Assembly: GCF_029144185.1 (NCBI RefSeq)
Contig: NZ_CP110232.1
Span: 620,001-684,000, forward strand
Source of the DNA: Vagococcus intermedius
Lineage (GTDB): Bacteria; Bacillota; Bacilli; Lactobacillales; Vagococcaceae
Reading direction: 5' to 3'
Length of the DNA: 64,000 nt
Positions 19,250 through 28,404 of this stretch are shown here, in pieces. Under the pieces are notes generated by a model that was given only the letters and a program-made list of their open reading frames with translations, was not told the origin of the DNA and made no database searches. Position 1 is the first letter of the stretch; each line of letters opens with the position of its first letter. Position numbers and translations under genes: made by a program.

Positions 19250-20692
19250 ATGATTATTGTAATAGGTTTATTTATTTTTATAGTGGTAATGTTAGCTGTG
19301 GTATTTGTAGCAAAATATCAAACGGCTAAGCCAGATGAGGCTTTAATTATTAGTGGTAGTTACTTAGGAAGTAAAAATGTTCATAGTGATGAAGCGGGGA
19401 ATAAAATAAAAATAGTACGTGGTGGTGGGACGTTTGTTTTGCCAGTCTTTCAGAGAGCCAATCGTTTGAGTTTACTCTCAAGTAAATTGGATGTGTCAAC
19501 ACCTGAGGTTTATACAGAACAAGGTGTTCCTGTTATGGCAGATGGGACATCGATTATTAAGATTGGGTCATCAGTAGAAGAGATTGCTACAGCCGCTGAA
19601 CAATTTCTTAGTAAGACAAGTGATGAACTAGAAAATGAAGCACGAGAGGTATTAGAAGGTCATTTACGTTCAATCTTAGGTTCTATGACTGTAGAAGAAA
19701 TTTATCAAAATAGAGATAAGTTTAGTCAAAGTGTCCAAGAGGTAGCCAGTGTTGATTTAGCCAAAATGGGGTTAATTATTGTCTCATTTACTATTAAAGA
19801 AGTAAAAGATAAAAATGGTTATTTAGATTCACTAGGAAAACCAAGAATTGCTCAAGTTAAACGAGATGCCAATATTGCAGAAGCAGAGGCTGACAAAGAG
19901 ACAAGAATTAAACGTGCCCAAGCTGAAAAAGAGTCACAAAAATCAGAATTAGAAAGACAAACAGAAATTGCAGAGGCTTCGAAAGAAAAAGAATTGAAAT
20001 TAGCAATGTATAAAGAAGAACAGGATATTGCTAAGGCCAAGGCCGATCAAGCTTATAATCTTCAAAGTGCTAGGGCTCAACAAGAAGTTATTGCCCAAGA
20101 GATGGAAGTTAAAGTCATCGAACGTCAAAAACAAATTGAATTAGAAGAAAAAGAAATCATTCGTCGTGAGAAACAATATGATTCAGAAGTCAAGAAAAAA
20201 GCGGATGCTGATCGGTATGCTAAAGAACAAGAAGCTTTATCTGTTAAGGCTTTAGAAGTAGCTACAGCCGAGGCAGAAAAATTCAGAGTTGAAGCGATGG
20301 CTGAAGCCAACGCTTCACAGCTTCGTTTGGAAGGGGAAGCGATGGCGCAAGCGACGCTTGCTAAGGGGCGTGCTGAGGCAGAAGCGAAAGAAAAACTAGC
20401 TATAGCCTTTAAAGAGTACGGTGAGGCAGCTGTCTTGAGCATGGTTATTGAAATGCTTCCAAGTCTTGTGAAGGAAGCGGCTCAGCCACTAGGAAATATT
20501 GAAAAAATTTCAGTAGTAGATACAGGTCAAGGGGGAGAGCAAAGTGGAGCCAATCGTGTGACCAATTATGCGACTAATTTATTGGCGAGTTCTCAAGAAA
20601 CCTTAAAGGAAACGACAGGCTTAGATTTAAAAGAGATGCTAAATAACTTAACTCAATCTAAACAAGCAGATTATTCTTCGAAAGAAGATTAA
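19250..20692 (+). CDS. floT: Flotillin-like protein (SPFH domain)
   Basis: This 480-residue protein is anchored by an N-terminal hydrophobic segment (~2-22), then has an SPFH/band-7 domain (~25-190) and a long alanine/glutamate-rich coiled coil (~200-380) with EA-type repeats such as AEAEADKETRIKRAQAEKES. This is the YuaG/FloT layout: a scaffold that gathers signalling and transport proteins in ordered membrane patches. The downstream tail is low complexity. It pairs with the NfeD-like gene before it. Confidence 0.92.
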   Translation: MIIVIGLFIFIVVMLAVVFVAKYQTAKPDEALIISGSYLGSKNVHSDEAGNKIKIVRGGGTFVLPVFQRANRLSLLSSKLDVSTPEVYTEQGVPVMADGTSIIKIGSSVEEIATAAEQFLSKTSDELENEAREVLEGHLRSILGSMTVEEIYQNRDKFSQSVQEVASVDLAKMGLIIVSFTIKEVKDKNGYLDSLGKPRIAQVKRDANIAEAEADKETRIKRAQAEKESQKSELERQTEIAEASKEKELKLAMYKEEQDIAKAKADQAYNLQSARAQQEVIAQEMEVKVIERQKQIELEEKEIIRREKQYDSEVKKKADADRYAKEQEALSVKALEVATAEAEKFRVEAMAEANASQLRLEGEAMAQATLAKGRAEAEAKEKLAIAFKEYGEAAVLSMVIEMLPSLVKEAAQPLGNIEKISVVDTGQGGEQSGANRVTNYATNLLASSQETLKETTGLDLKEMLNNLTQSKQADYSSKED

Positions 20693-20732
20693 AAAAGAAG
20701 TAGCAGATTAATCTCTGCTACTTCTTTTTTTT
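20691..20732. terminator. Bidirectional terminator floT/glycosyltransferase
   Basis: AAAAAAGAAGTAGCAGA paired with TCTGCTACTTCTTTTTT around TTAATC. It lies between convergent genes. Confidence 0.88.
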
Positions 20733-21689
20733 ATCTAGTTTAGTTTGTCTAATTAAGTTAGCTTCCTTGATAATAAAAAGAGGTCTTTTTTTTGTTTCTA
20801 AAAACATTTTGCCAATATATTGTCCGATGACTCCCATACAAAATAATTGGATGCCACCTAAAAATAGAATAATACTGACCAGTGAGGGCCAACCAGCTAC
20901 TGGATCTCCGAAGATAAGGGCGCGTATTATAATTATAATTAAGAAAGTAATAGCGCTTAAAAAGGTGACAATCCCTAAAAATGAAGCAATTAGTAAGGGC
21001 ATCGTTGAAAAGGATAGGATGCCTTCAATTGAATACTTAAAAAGTCTCCAAAAAGACCAAGATGTTTCTCCAGCACTACGTTCTTTGTTCTCAAATTCTA
21101 TATAATAAGTATCAAAGCCTACCCAACTAAAAATCCCTTTCGAAAAACGATTGTACTCTTCCAAAGAAAGGATAGCATTGACCATTTGACGTGTCATTAA
21201 ACGAAAATCTCTAACACCATCGACGAATTCAGTATCTGAAATTTTATTGATAAGTGAATAAAAACGTCGGGCGAAAAATGACCTTATAGGTGGTTCATCT
21301 TTGCGGTCCACTCGTCTTGCTCCAATACAATCGTAGTTAGTCGTTTCTAAAAGTTTGGTCATTTCAATTAATAATTCAGGTGGATCTTGCAGGTCGACAT
21401 CCATAACGGCAACATAATCACCTATGGCATGTTGTAGTCCAGCTGCCATTGCTGCTTCTTTTCCAAAATTACGAGAAAAGGAAAGGTAACTAACTGTTTC
21501 CGGATGGTTTGTAGCAAGTTCCTTTAAAATCGCTAGTGTAGTGTCCGTTGACCCATCGTTGATAAAAAGATACTCCCAGTCGTAGTGATTAAGTTTTTGT
21601 TCAATCGTTTGGATGGCGTCATGAAACAACATGATAGTTTCTTCTTCATTATAACAAGGGACTATCAAGCTGATTTTTTTCTTTAACAA
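20718..21689 (-). CDS. Family 2 glycosyltransferase, GtrB/CsbB-like
   Basis: This 323-residue membrane enzyme probably moves a sugar from a nucleotide donor to polyprenyl phosphate. The GT-A domain shows SLIVPCYNEEETI, FINDGSTDTT and DVDLQDPPELL (DXD-type metal site). Two transmembrane helices at ~230-300 follow. This is the dolichol-phosphate-mannose-synthase/GtrB pattern used to decorate teichoic acids or wall glycans. It starts at TTG (21689) with AAGGAAG 7 nt upstream. No flippase or GtrA/YfhO-type partner gene is adjacent. Confidence 0.9.
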   Translation of the reverse strand: MLKKKISLIVPCYNEEETIMLFHDAIQTIEQKLNHYDWEYLFINDGSTDTTLAILKELATNHPETVSYLSFSRNFGKEAAMAAGLQHAIGDYVAVMDVDLQDPPELLIEMTKLLETTNYDCIGARRVDRKDEPPIRSFFARRFYSLINKISDTEFVDGVRDFRLMTRQMVNAILSLEEYNRFSKGIFSWVGFDTYYIEFENKERSAGETSWSFWRLFKYSIEGILSFSTMPLLIASFLGIVTFLSAITFLIIIIIRALIFGDPVAGWPSLVSIILFLGGIQLFCMGVIGQYIGKMFLETKKRPLFIIKEANLIRQTKLDKKKK

Positions 21690-21734
21690 ATTACTTCTTC
21701 CTTTCTAATACTAACAATCATCTTGCCGACTTAA

Positions 21735-22355
21735 CTAGTTCTTAAGTTCTTTTTCTTTATAATAGGCGACTTCTTTTTTTAGTGCTAATAGTTGCTGTTC
21801 TTGTTTACGAGAAGTTTCTTCTAACAGTTTGAGTTGTTGCGCTAAATCAGGCTGTGGTGGGAGACTATCTTTCGATTTAGGTGGTGCAATGAGCCGGTTG
21901 ATTAGTAAGGCCACAACTGTTCCAATAGTCGTATCCATAATTCGAGCTAGAGCGTATAAAAAAGTTTCAGTTTCTGGAACAGTTAAAACAATGATAAATA
22001 AAGTAGCACAAGCTCCAATAATTCCTGCATTTAAATTTAGCCTATCAGATAACATAATAATAAAAGTGACCAGTAATGGCAGAATTAAAAGTTCTACCCA
22101 AAAAGCATGGTTGAAAAACAAATAGATGTAAAAATAAACCAAAGCTAAGGCGCCACCCAGCAAGTTACTCAAAATCCGATGCAAGCCAAATGACACTGTT
22201 GAAGGCATATCTTCACGCATAGAGAAGACCGATGCCAAACAGGCAATCATAGGAGATGAGGGGCGGTCAAAGAGATGAAATAATAAAATACAAGTCATCA
22301 CTGCTAAGGCAGTTTTAATTGTTCTAAATCCTAATTTAAATGGGCCAATTGTCAT
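21735..22355 (-). CDS. FUSC/aromatic acid exporter-like membrane protein
   Basis: This 206-residue protein has about five hydrophobic segments (~10-145) and a C-terminal coiled coil (~165-206). The start GFRTIKTALAVMTCILLFHLF matches the N-terminus of aromatic-acid-exporter/UPF0421-type proteins. It overlaps the preceding lipoprotein gene by 4 nt (ATGA), so the two are translationally coupled. A longer paralogue lies divergently at 23125. The transport role is inferred from family resemblance. Confidence 0.8.
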   Translation of the reverse strand: MTIGPFKLGFRTIKTALAVMTCILLFHLFDRPSSPMIACLASVFSMREDMPSTVSFGLHRILSNLLGGALALVYFYIYLFFNHAFWVELLILPLLVTFIIMLSDRLNLNAGIIGACATLFIIVLTVPETETFLYALARIMDTTIGTVVALLINRLIAPPKSKDSLPPQPDLAQQLKLLEETSRKQEQQLLALKKEVAYYKEKELKN

Positions 22356-22990
22356 GGGTGTTTCGCCTTACTTTTAACCGCTTCTTTTTCAAATTGTTTT
22401 AGAAGACTTTGAGAATAGCTAATATTAGCTTGTGCCTCTTGACAAACCAAGTCTAGTGCACCGTATGTTTGTTCAATAATAAAAAGCTGTTCTTCGAGAT
22501 CATCTTTTGGAAAGTCTTTGTAAAAAGCTTTTTCTTGCTTTTCAATAGTCTCCTGATAAATTCCAAGAGAATCAAAATTACTCATAACAATATCTAAACT
22601 ATTACTTAATCGTTTTAGTTGTTTATTATCAACATCAGCAGCGTTCCGTTTGATGATAGTATTGAGAGCCCGCTGTTTCTTTTTTATTTCTGCTTGTTCC
22701 GTTGTCATTTTAGGTTTTAATTCTTGTCGCAAGGTGACGTTTCGATAGACCGCCCCCTCTTGGTTAGTCAAGAGATTTTCTTCCGTTATGTTCTTTAAAT
22801 CATTATCAAATTCGGTAGGTAGTAGTTCAATTAATTGCGATAAGGTTTGATAATGGTTTTTTTGATTTTCAAGATTAGTATTTAATGCTTGAACCTCATT
22901 TTTTGCTTGTTCTAGTTCCTCAGTTAACCCACAACTAGTTAAAAGTAATAAGCTAAAGAGGAAGAAAAGTAGTTTGAGTCCTTTCTTCAT
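22352..22990 (-). CDS. YkyA-like putative cell-wall-binding lipoprotein
   Basis: This 212-residue lipoprotein has a signal peptide ending in LLLTSC, with lipidated Cys20. The mature part is almost wholly helical and charged (coiled coil). Architecture and length fit the YkyA family of Bacillota, whose function is not established. It is the first gene of a two-gene unit with the exporter-like protein, and divergent from that protein's paralogue. Confidence 0.8.
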   Translation of the reverse strand: MKKGLKLLFFLFSLLLLTSCGLTEELEQAKNEVQALNTNLENQKNHYQTLSQLIELLPTEFDNDLKNITEENLLTNQEGAVYRNVTLRQELKPKMTTEQAEIKKKQRALNTIIKRNAADVDNKQLKRLSNSLDIVMSNFDSLGIYQETIEKQEKAFYKDFPKDDLEEQLFIIEQTYGALDLVCQEAQANISYSQSLLKQFEKEAVKSKAKHP

Positions 22991-23124
22991 AAGGGGTCCT
23001 CCTATCTTGATATAGTTTCTATCATATCATAAAACGGTGCAATTAGTTGTGTTAGTCTAGCTAAAAATAGTCGGTTTTTTGATTGTTTCATGTTATTCTT
23101 AATAAGAATGGGAGTGAGTGGAAA

Positions 23125-24117
23125 ATGAAAGTCACAATAGGTATGAGAACAATAAAAACAGCGGTTTGTGCAGCTGTGGCAATATTAATTGCTCAGTATT
23201 TCCATTTGGAAAACCCCACTGCAGCAGGGATTATTGCTCTTTTGAGCGTGACCAATACAAAACGATCATCTTTTGAAACAGCTTTTTTTCGAATCGCATC
23301 TTTGATTTTAGCCACACTAATCGCTTATGGGTGTTTTAATTTGCTGGGGTATCATGCCATCGCTTTTGGCTGTTACTTATTATTATTTATTCCATTAGCA
23401 GTTAGAGGGAAGATGACGGATGGCATTCCTGTCAGCTCAGTCTTAGTGACGCATTATTTAGTAGCCGGTGACTTATCATTTGCGCTGGTAAAAAATGCTT
23501 TTTTACTATTATTTATTGGCGCGGGAGTGGCTTTAATCGCAAATCTTTTTATGCCTGATTTCACTAAAAAATTACAAAAAAAACAGTCATTAGTAGATGA
23601 AACAATTAAACAGTTGTTATTAGGAATGAGTTTATATTTAGGGGGAAAAGGTGATGGGAGACAGTGTGATCGTTTGCTAGATAATGTTGTCTTGTCTTTG
23701 AAAAATGCTGAGATTGCTGCACGCCAACAAGATGAGAATCGTTTATTTTCAGAAGAGTCTTATTATTTAGATTATTTTACAATGCGTCGTCTTCAAGTTG
23801 ATATTTTAAAAAAAATGAATCAATTAGTCAAAGAAACACATGACAAAGAAAATCGTGTAGTAGTTACAGATATTGAAGAACTTTTACAGCTATCTTCTTT
23901 AAGTTTCTCAGAACATAACGATGGATTAGCTTTGCAAGATGCTTTTGCTAAGGTGATGAAAGATTATCGGCTAGCAGCACTTCCACAAACCCGTGAAGAG
24001 TTTGAACAACGAGCAAAACTGTATCAACTAATTAGTGAGTTTGATCATTTTATAACATTGAAAATTGAATTTCATAAAAAATATCAAGCAAATGTTGGTA
24101 AAAAAAAGCCTGAATAA
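23125..24117 (+). CDS. Aromatic acid exporter family membrane protein
   Basis: This 330-residue protein has an N-terminal membrane domain (~1-150; MKVTIGMRTIKTAVCAAVAI and the NPTAAGIIALLSVTNTKRSS loop) and a helical cytoplasmic domain (~155-330), the ArAE_1 plus C-terminal domain layout. Relatives are thought to export aromatic or other small acids. I chose ATG at 23125 (GAGTGG upstream, and the conserved start); the frame extends 42 nt further upstream without support. It is a paralogue of the shorter protein at 21735. Confidence 0.82.
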   Translation: MKVTIGMRTIKTAVCAAVAILIAQYFHLENPTAAGIIALLSVTNTKRSSFETAFFRIASLILATLIAYGCFNLLGYHAIAFGCYLLLFIPLAVRGKMTDGIPVSSVLVTHYLVAGDLSFALVKNAFLLLFIGAGVALIANLFMPDFTKKLQKKQSLVDETIKQLLLGMSLYLGGKGDGRQCDRLLDNVVLSLKNAEIAARQQDENRLFSEESYYLDYFTMRRLQVDILKKMNQLVKETHDKENRVVVTDIEELLQLSSLSFSEHNDGLALQDAFAKVMKDYRLAALPQTREEFEQRAKLYQLISEFDHFITLKIEFHKKYQANVGKKKPE

Positions 24118-24128
24118 GGGCTTTTTTT
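24101..24128. terminator. Terminator between convergent genes
   Basis: AAAAAAAGCC, TGAATAAG loop, GGCTTTTTTT; the short stem overlaps both gene ends. Confidence 0.7.
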
Positions 24129-25074
24129 ACCATTGTTTTCTCATAGCATCTAAAATAGTCATAACATCATAGGATAGAGCTAATGTTTGATTTTTTTTAG
24201 TTTGATTGACATAATGGGTCATATTTTCGACTTCATAATTTAGAGCTAATTCTGTTTTACCAATCGTTAAATGTTCCGTATGTCCATCTAAATAAGTGAT
24301 AGTGGCGGTACTGGCTCGTGGATAGTCAGTGACTGTAATAAAAGCTTTCTCTAAGGCAATGACACATTGCTTAGGCATCTTAGCTTGAAAGGTTAGGGTG
24401 ACAGTTGCGAGTTCATTTTGGCTATTTTGAAGGATAGTCACAGATTGTTCATCAACCTTAGTTGAAAAAGGAGACATAAGTGATTTGATTTCTGTCGGTT
24501 GACTTGATAAAAAATAGCGGACAAATGATACAGCATAAGTACCAATATCAAGTAAAGCCCCACCAGCTAAGTCAGGATTAAAGAAGCGATTACTAGGATC
24601 ATTTTCTTTAAAGCTACCAAACGAAGCTTGAATCGTTTTTAAGGTACCAAATTCTTGAGCCTCAATTCGTTTTTTGAGTTCTTGAAAGAGTGGCATGTGA
24701 TAGATTGTCATAGCTTCTGCTAAAATAAGTTTTTTCTCTTCAGCAAGTTCGATCATCTCGGTAAGTTCTTTGGCATTAAGTGTAATAGCTTTTTCACACA
24801 AGACATGTTTATTATTGGTTAAAGCAGACTTGATGGATGCGTAATGATGGTTGTGCGGTGTGGCAATATAAATAATATCTACCTCAGGATCTGCAAATAA
24901 ATCTTGATAAGAACCATGAGCCTTAGGGATAGCGTATGTCTCACAAAAAGTCGTCGCTTTATCTAAAGAACGAGAGGCAGCTGCTACCAGTGTTCCTAAA
25001 GTGGGATCAAAATGTTTTGCAAATTCTGTAGCCATTCCTCCTAAACCTAAAATAGCCCAACGGTATGTTGTCAT
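24127..25074 (-). CDS. Gfo/Idh/MocA-family oxidoreductase
   Basis: This 315-residue NAD(P)-dependent enzyme has the dinucleotide-binding start RWAILGLGGMATEFAKHF and the family lysine motif CEKAITLNAKE (EKP-type, here EKA). A C-terminal sheet domain includes GGALLDIGTYAVSFVRYF. Relatives include trans-1,2-dihydrobenzene-1,2-diol dehydrogenase-like and sugar dehydrogenases; the substrate cannot be told. AAGGAG lies 8 nt before the ATG at 25074. It is monocistronic. Confidence 0.88.
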   Translation of the reverse strand: MTTYRWAILGLGGMATEFAKHFDPTLGTLVAAASRSLDKATTFCETYAIPKAHGSYQDLFADPEVDIIYIATPHNHHYASIKSALTNNKHVLCEKAITLNAKELTEMIELAEEKKLILAEAMTIYHMPLFQELKKRIEAQEFGTLKTIQASFGSFKENDPSNRFFNPDLAGGALLDIGTYAVSFVRYFLSSQPTEIKSLMSPFSTKVDEQSVTILQNSQNELATVTLTFQAKMPKQCVIALEKAFITVTDYPRASTATITYLDGHTEHLTIGKTELALNYEVENMTHYVNQTKKNQTLALSYDVMTILDAMRKQW

Positions 25075-25233
25075 AATAGTCTCCTTTCATTAAAAAAAAG
25101 TAATTTTTATGTCACTAAATTTAATTTACTAAGTCTAGTTTACTATATTACTTAAATAAATTCAGAAAATATGTTTTATTAGATGATTTTTTAGAACATC
25201 CGTTGTAAAATGGTAAGAAAGAGGTGAATAAAA

Positions 25234-25770
25234 ATGCATCAAGCAATGGTAAAAATTATTATGGATCGAGTATTAAGCCAGTTTGGGACAGAGACAAATT
25301 TTTGTCAGGTGTATTTAGGTATATCTCAAGAAGAGTGGGTAAATTGGAAAAAAGGCACCCAAGTATTAGAAAGCGAAATTATGCAGAAAATCAAAGGATT
25401 ATTTTCAGATTATGAATGGATGCTTTTGCAAAAAATTATCCGTCAAACTGTACTATTCCCTGAAAAACGGCATTATGTGGTTGAAGAATACAAACGTGTA
25501 AAATCAGTGATTGCTAAACAGTGGTTACATACAGGTGAGGCAGTTGTCGAATTGATTAGTCAAAAAGAATCATATGCAACACAATCAGCTAGAGAGATAG
25601 GTAAAGAAGTAATTAATTTAAAAGTGTCAATGAATTATGGTATTTGGGGATATGATGATATTTTAGAATTTTGTTTGCCGGCTAAAATTCAGCAACAAAT
25701 TGAAGATGCCCCTGTGGACTTATTAGAATGGGTTAATGAAAATTTGACAGATACTTACATTGGTAACTAA
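25234..25770 (+). CDS. Hypothetical protein, possible helix-turn-helix regulator
   Basis: I do not recognise this 178-residue protein. Residues ~18-60 (TNFCQVYLGISQEEWVNWKK and the following helix) could form a Cro-like helix-turn-helix. The rest is mixed helical with no membrane segment. GAGGTG lies 7 nt before the ATG. It is 8 nt upstream of the carboxypeptidase gene, and the third gene follows closely, suggesting a three-gene cell-wall unit in which it might be regulatory. An overlapping frame at 25224 is shorter and less plausible. Confidence 0.72.
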   Translation: MHQAMVKIIMDRVLSQFGTETNFCQVYLGISQEEWVNWKKGTQVLESEIMQKIKGLFSDYEWMLLQKIIRQTVLFPEKRHYVVEEYKRVKSVIAKQWLHTGEAVVELISQKESYATQSAREIGKEVINLKVSMNYGIWGYDDILEFCLPAKIQQQIEDAPVDLLEWVNENLTDTYIGN

Positions 25771-25778
25771 GAATAGGA

Positions 25779-26663
25779 ATGAGCGAGAATAATATGCACA
25801 ACTTTAATGAAAAAATCAAAGAATTATTTAACAACATGCTTCATAAAAGAACGTTTAAACGGAATCTAATTGGCGTATCCTCAGTCATTTTTGTTGGGTT
25901 TATGATTTCATCATTTATTTTTTTCCCAATGGATTCAGAAGGAAATAATAGAAAATATACCCAAGATGAAAAAGTAGAAAAAAAAGCGAATGATAAAAAA
26001 GATGAGTCGCAAAAGAAGAAAAAAACCGAGTCTTTGCCGGATATTAAAGCAGATGATTGGAAGCTCGTTCTAGTTAATGCTACTCACGCCATTGATCATG
26101 AAAACGAGCAATTGGAAGTGATGCCAAACGGTTTTGAATTAGATGAACGCATTACTAAAGAGTATCTAGAGATGGAAAAAGCTGCTGCTGCAGATGGGAT
26201 TAATCTAAAAGTTGTGTCGAGTTATCGATCAATTGCACAACAAGAAGAAGTTTTTGCTACTAATTTAAATCAACATATTGCTGAGGGAGATACACCAGAA
26301 GTTGCAGAAAGTAAGACGCGTGCCTATATTACTGAACCTGGAACAAGTGAACATCATACTGGTTTAGCAATTGATGTGGTAGAACAAAGTTGGTTTGATC
26401 AAGGTTTAGGTTTAGAAGAAAGTTTCTATGATACTGAAGCGGGAAAATGGTTAGAAAAGAATGTCCCAAATTATGGTTTTGTGATTCGTTATCCCAAAGG
26501 AAAAGAAGAGATAACCAATATTAATTATGAACCTTGGCATTTGCGCTATGTGGGCAAAGAAAGTGCTAAGTATATGACAAAAAATAAATTAGTATTAGAA
26601 GAATATCTTAAGAAACTAGAAAAAGCAGAAAATCCTAAAGTAAAAGAAAAAAAGGCAGAGTAA
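25779..26663 (+). CDS. Membrane-anchored D-alanyl-D-alanine carboxypeptidase, VanY/DdcY type
   Basis: This 294-residue protein has an N-terminal anchor helix (~29-48), a lysine-rich linker (~60-85) and a LAS-family peptidase domain. Zinc-site residues appear in GTSEHHTGLAIDV (H192, D199) and NYEPWHLRYVG (EPWH 251-254), with SSYRS upstream; all key residues are present. It would trim the terminal D-Ala from wall peptides outside the membrane. Nothing nearby suggests a vancomycin resistance cluster, so a housekeeping role is likely. The start is uncertain: AGGA directly abuts this ATG, and ATG at 25794 is the alternative. Confidence 0.9.
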   Translation: MSENNMHNFNEKIKELFNNMLHKRTFKRNLIGVSSVIFVGFMISSFIFFPMDSEGNNRKYTQDEKVEKKANDKKDESQKKKKTESLPDIKADDWKLVLVNATHAIDHENEQLEVMPNGFELDERITKEYLEMEKAAAADGINLKVVSSYRSIAQQEEVFATNLNQHIAEGDTPEVAESKTRAYITEPGTSEHHTGLAIDVVEQSWFDQGLGLEESFYDTEAGKWLEKNVPNYGFVIRYPKGKEEITNINYEPWHLRYVGKESAKYMTKNKLVLEEYLKKLEKAENPKVKEKKAE

Positions 26664-26689
26664 GAAAGGATAATATTTAAAGGCATGAC

Positions 26690-27295
26690 ATGGCAAAAGT
26701 TAATAACAACTATTTAAGGTCTAAGCTGAATTTAATATTATTGTTACTGATAGGAGTCATCCTAGTAGGCGGAGTTTTTATAGCTAGCCTTAAACTGTTA
26801 AGCATATCAGAAAAAGGATCCAGCGATGAAGATATTGAGTATTTTGTGACTAGTTTGGTTCCCCAAGCGCAAAAAATTTACCAGGAAAAAGGGATTTTAC
26901 CTAGTATTATTATTGCTCAAGCAGCTTTGGAGTCTGATTGGGGACGGAGTGAACTTAGCCAAACTTATTATAATTTATATGGCATAAAGGCCTCTCAAGC
27001 AGATCGCGATCATGTGCGTCTTAACACCGATGAATTCTTGGTAGGCAGTTGGTCAAAATCGAAAGAAAGATTTAAAGTTTATGATAGTTGGACGAGTTCA
27101 ATGGAAGATTACGCGGGTTTACTGACCTTAGGAACGGTGAACAATCCGACTTTATATCACGCTGTTCTTCAAGCTACAAATTACCAGGAAGCTGCTGAGG
27201 CTTTACAACTAGCGGGGTATGCAACAGATCCAAAATACTCGGAGAAGTTAATCAATCTAATCGAAGCCAATCAATTATTTATTTATGATAATTAA
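26690..27295 (+). CDS. Membrane-anchored N-acetylglucosaminidase, GH73 family
   Basis: This 201-residue protein has a signal-anchor helix (~14-36) then a glucosaminidase domain. The family motif is AALESDWGRSELSQTYYNLYGIKA, whose glutamate is the likely catalytic acid, and a later segment reads RFKVYDSWTSSMEDYAGLL. It cleaves the glycan strand of peptidoglycan, in remodelling or separation. It has no LysM or choline-binding repeats, so the membrane anchor does the targeting. It follows the carboxypeptidase by 26 nt. Confidence 0.9.
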   Translation: MAKVNNNYLRSKLNLILLLLIGVILVGGVFIASLKLLSISEKGSSDEDIEYFVTSLVPQAQKIYQEKGILPSIIIAQAALESDWGRSELSQTYYNLYGIKASQADRDHVRLNTDEFLVGSWSKSKERFKVYDSWTSSMEDYAGLLTLGTVNNPTLYHAVLQATNYQEAAEALQLAGYATDPKYSEKLINLIEANQLFIYDN

Positions 27296-27296
27296 A

Positions 27297-27334
27297 GAAA
27301 AAGAGATTTCTCTAGTGGAGAGGAGTCTCTTTTT
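27297..27334 (+). terminator. Terminator after the GH73 gene
   Basis: AAAAAGAGA (27297-27305) pairs with TCTCTTTTT (27326-27334), with an inner CTC/GAG stem. Confidence 0.7.
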
Positions 27335-27387
27335 GCTTTATTTTGAGAATGTTTTCTGAAAACAAAGAGAAATTGATAGATATTCGC

Positions 27388-27416
27388 TTGAAATTGTTGG
27401 AAATATGATGGATAAT
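27388..27416 (+). promoter_or_regulatory. xpt promoter
   Basis: TTGAAA (27388-27393) and GATAAT (27411-27416) are spaced by 17 bp, placing the transcript start just ahead of the purine riboswitch. Confidence 0.65.
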
Positions 27417-27433
27417 GAATGCACTTATAGAAC

Positions 27434-28177
<744 letters not shown>

Positions 28178-28214
28178 CAAAAAAAGACAACCTTTTTAAA
28201 GGGGGTCTTTTTTT
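28178..28214 (+). terminator. Terminator after xpt
   Basis: AAAAAAAGAC ... GTCTTTTTTT with an inner CC/GG pairing, directly after the stop codon. Confidence 0.75.
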
Positions 28215-28303
28215 GTTAAGTAAAAGGGACGTAATTAGGTGATTTTTTAAGAAATTAAAAGTTAAAAAAAGGCTAAAATTTAATTGATTATTGATAAAAA
28301 ATT

Positions 28304-28332
28304 TTGACACAAGGCATTGTGATTGTTAAACT
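28304..28332 (+). promoter_or_regulatory. purK-like/purB promoter
   Basis: TTGACA (28304-28309) and TAAACT (28327-28332) are spaced by 17 bp, about 70 bp before the purK-like start. I found no clear PurBox beside it. Confidence 0.55.
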
Positions 28333-28404
28333 AAATTAGATAGTGTAAAAATGAATTCTGTATATAGAGTAAGGACATAACAGAGTGAGAAAGAAGGGGT
28401 ATTT

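Noticed and set aside
20125-20442. Antisense open frame within floT
   Set aside because: It is a by-product of the repetitive alanine/glutamate coiled coil on the coding strand; its Ser/Ala-rich product has no protein-like pattern.
25779-26663. Part of a vancomycin resistance cluster
   Set aside because: The VanY-like peptidase stands alone; there are no VanR/S, ligase or dehydrogenase genes beside it, and similar anchored carboxypeptidases are housekeeping.
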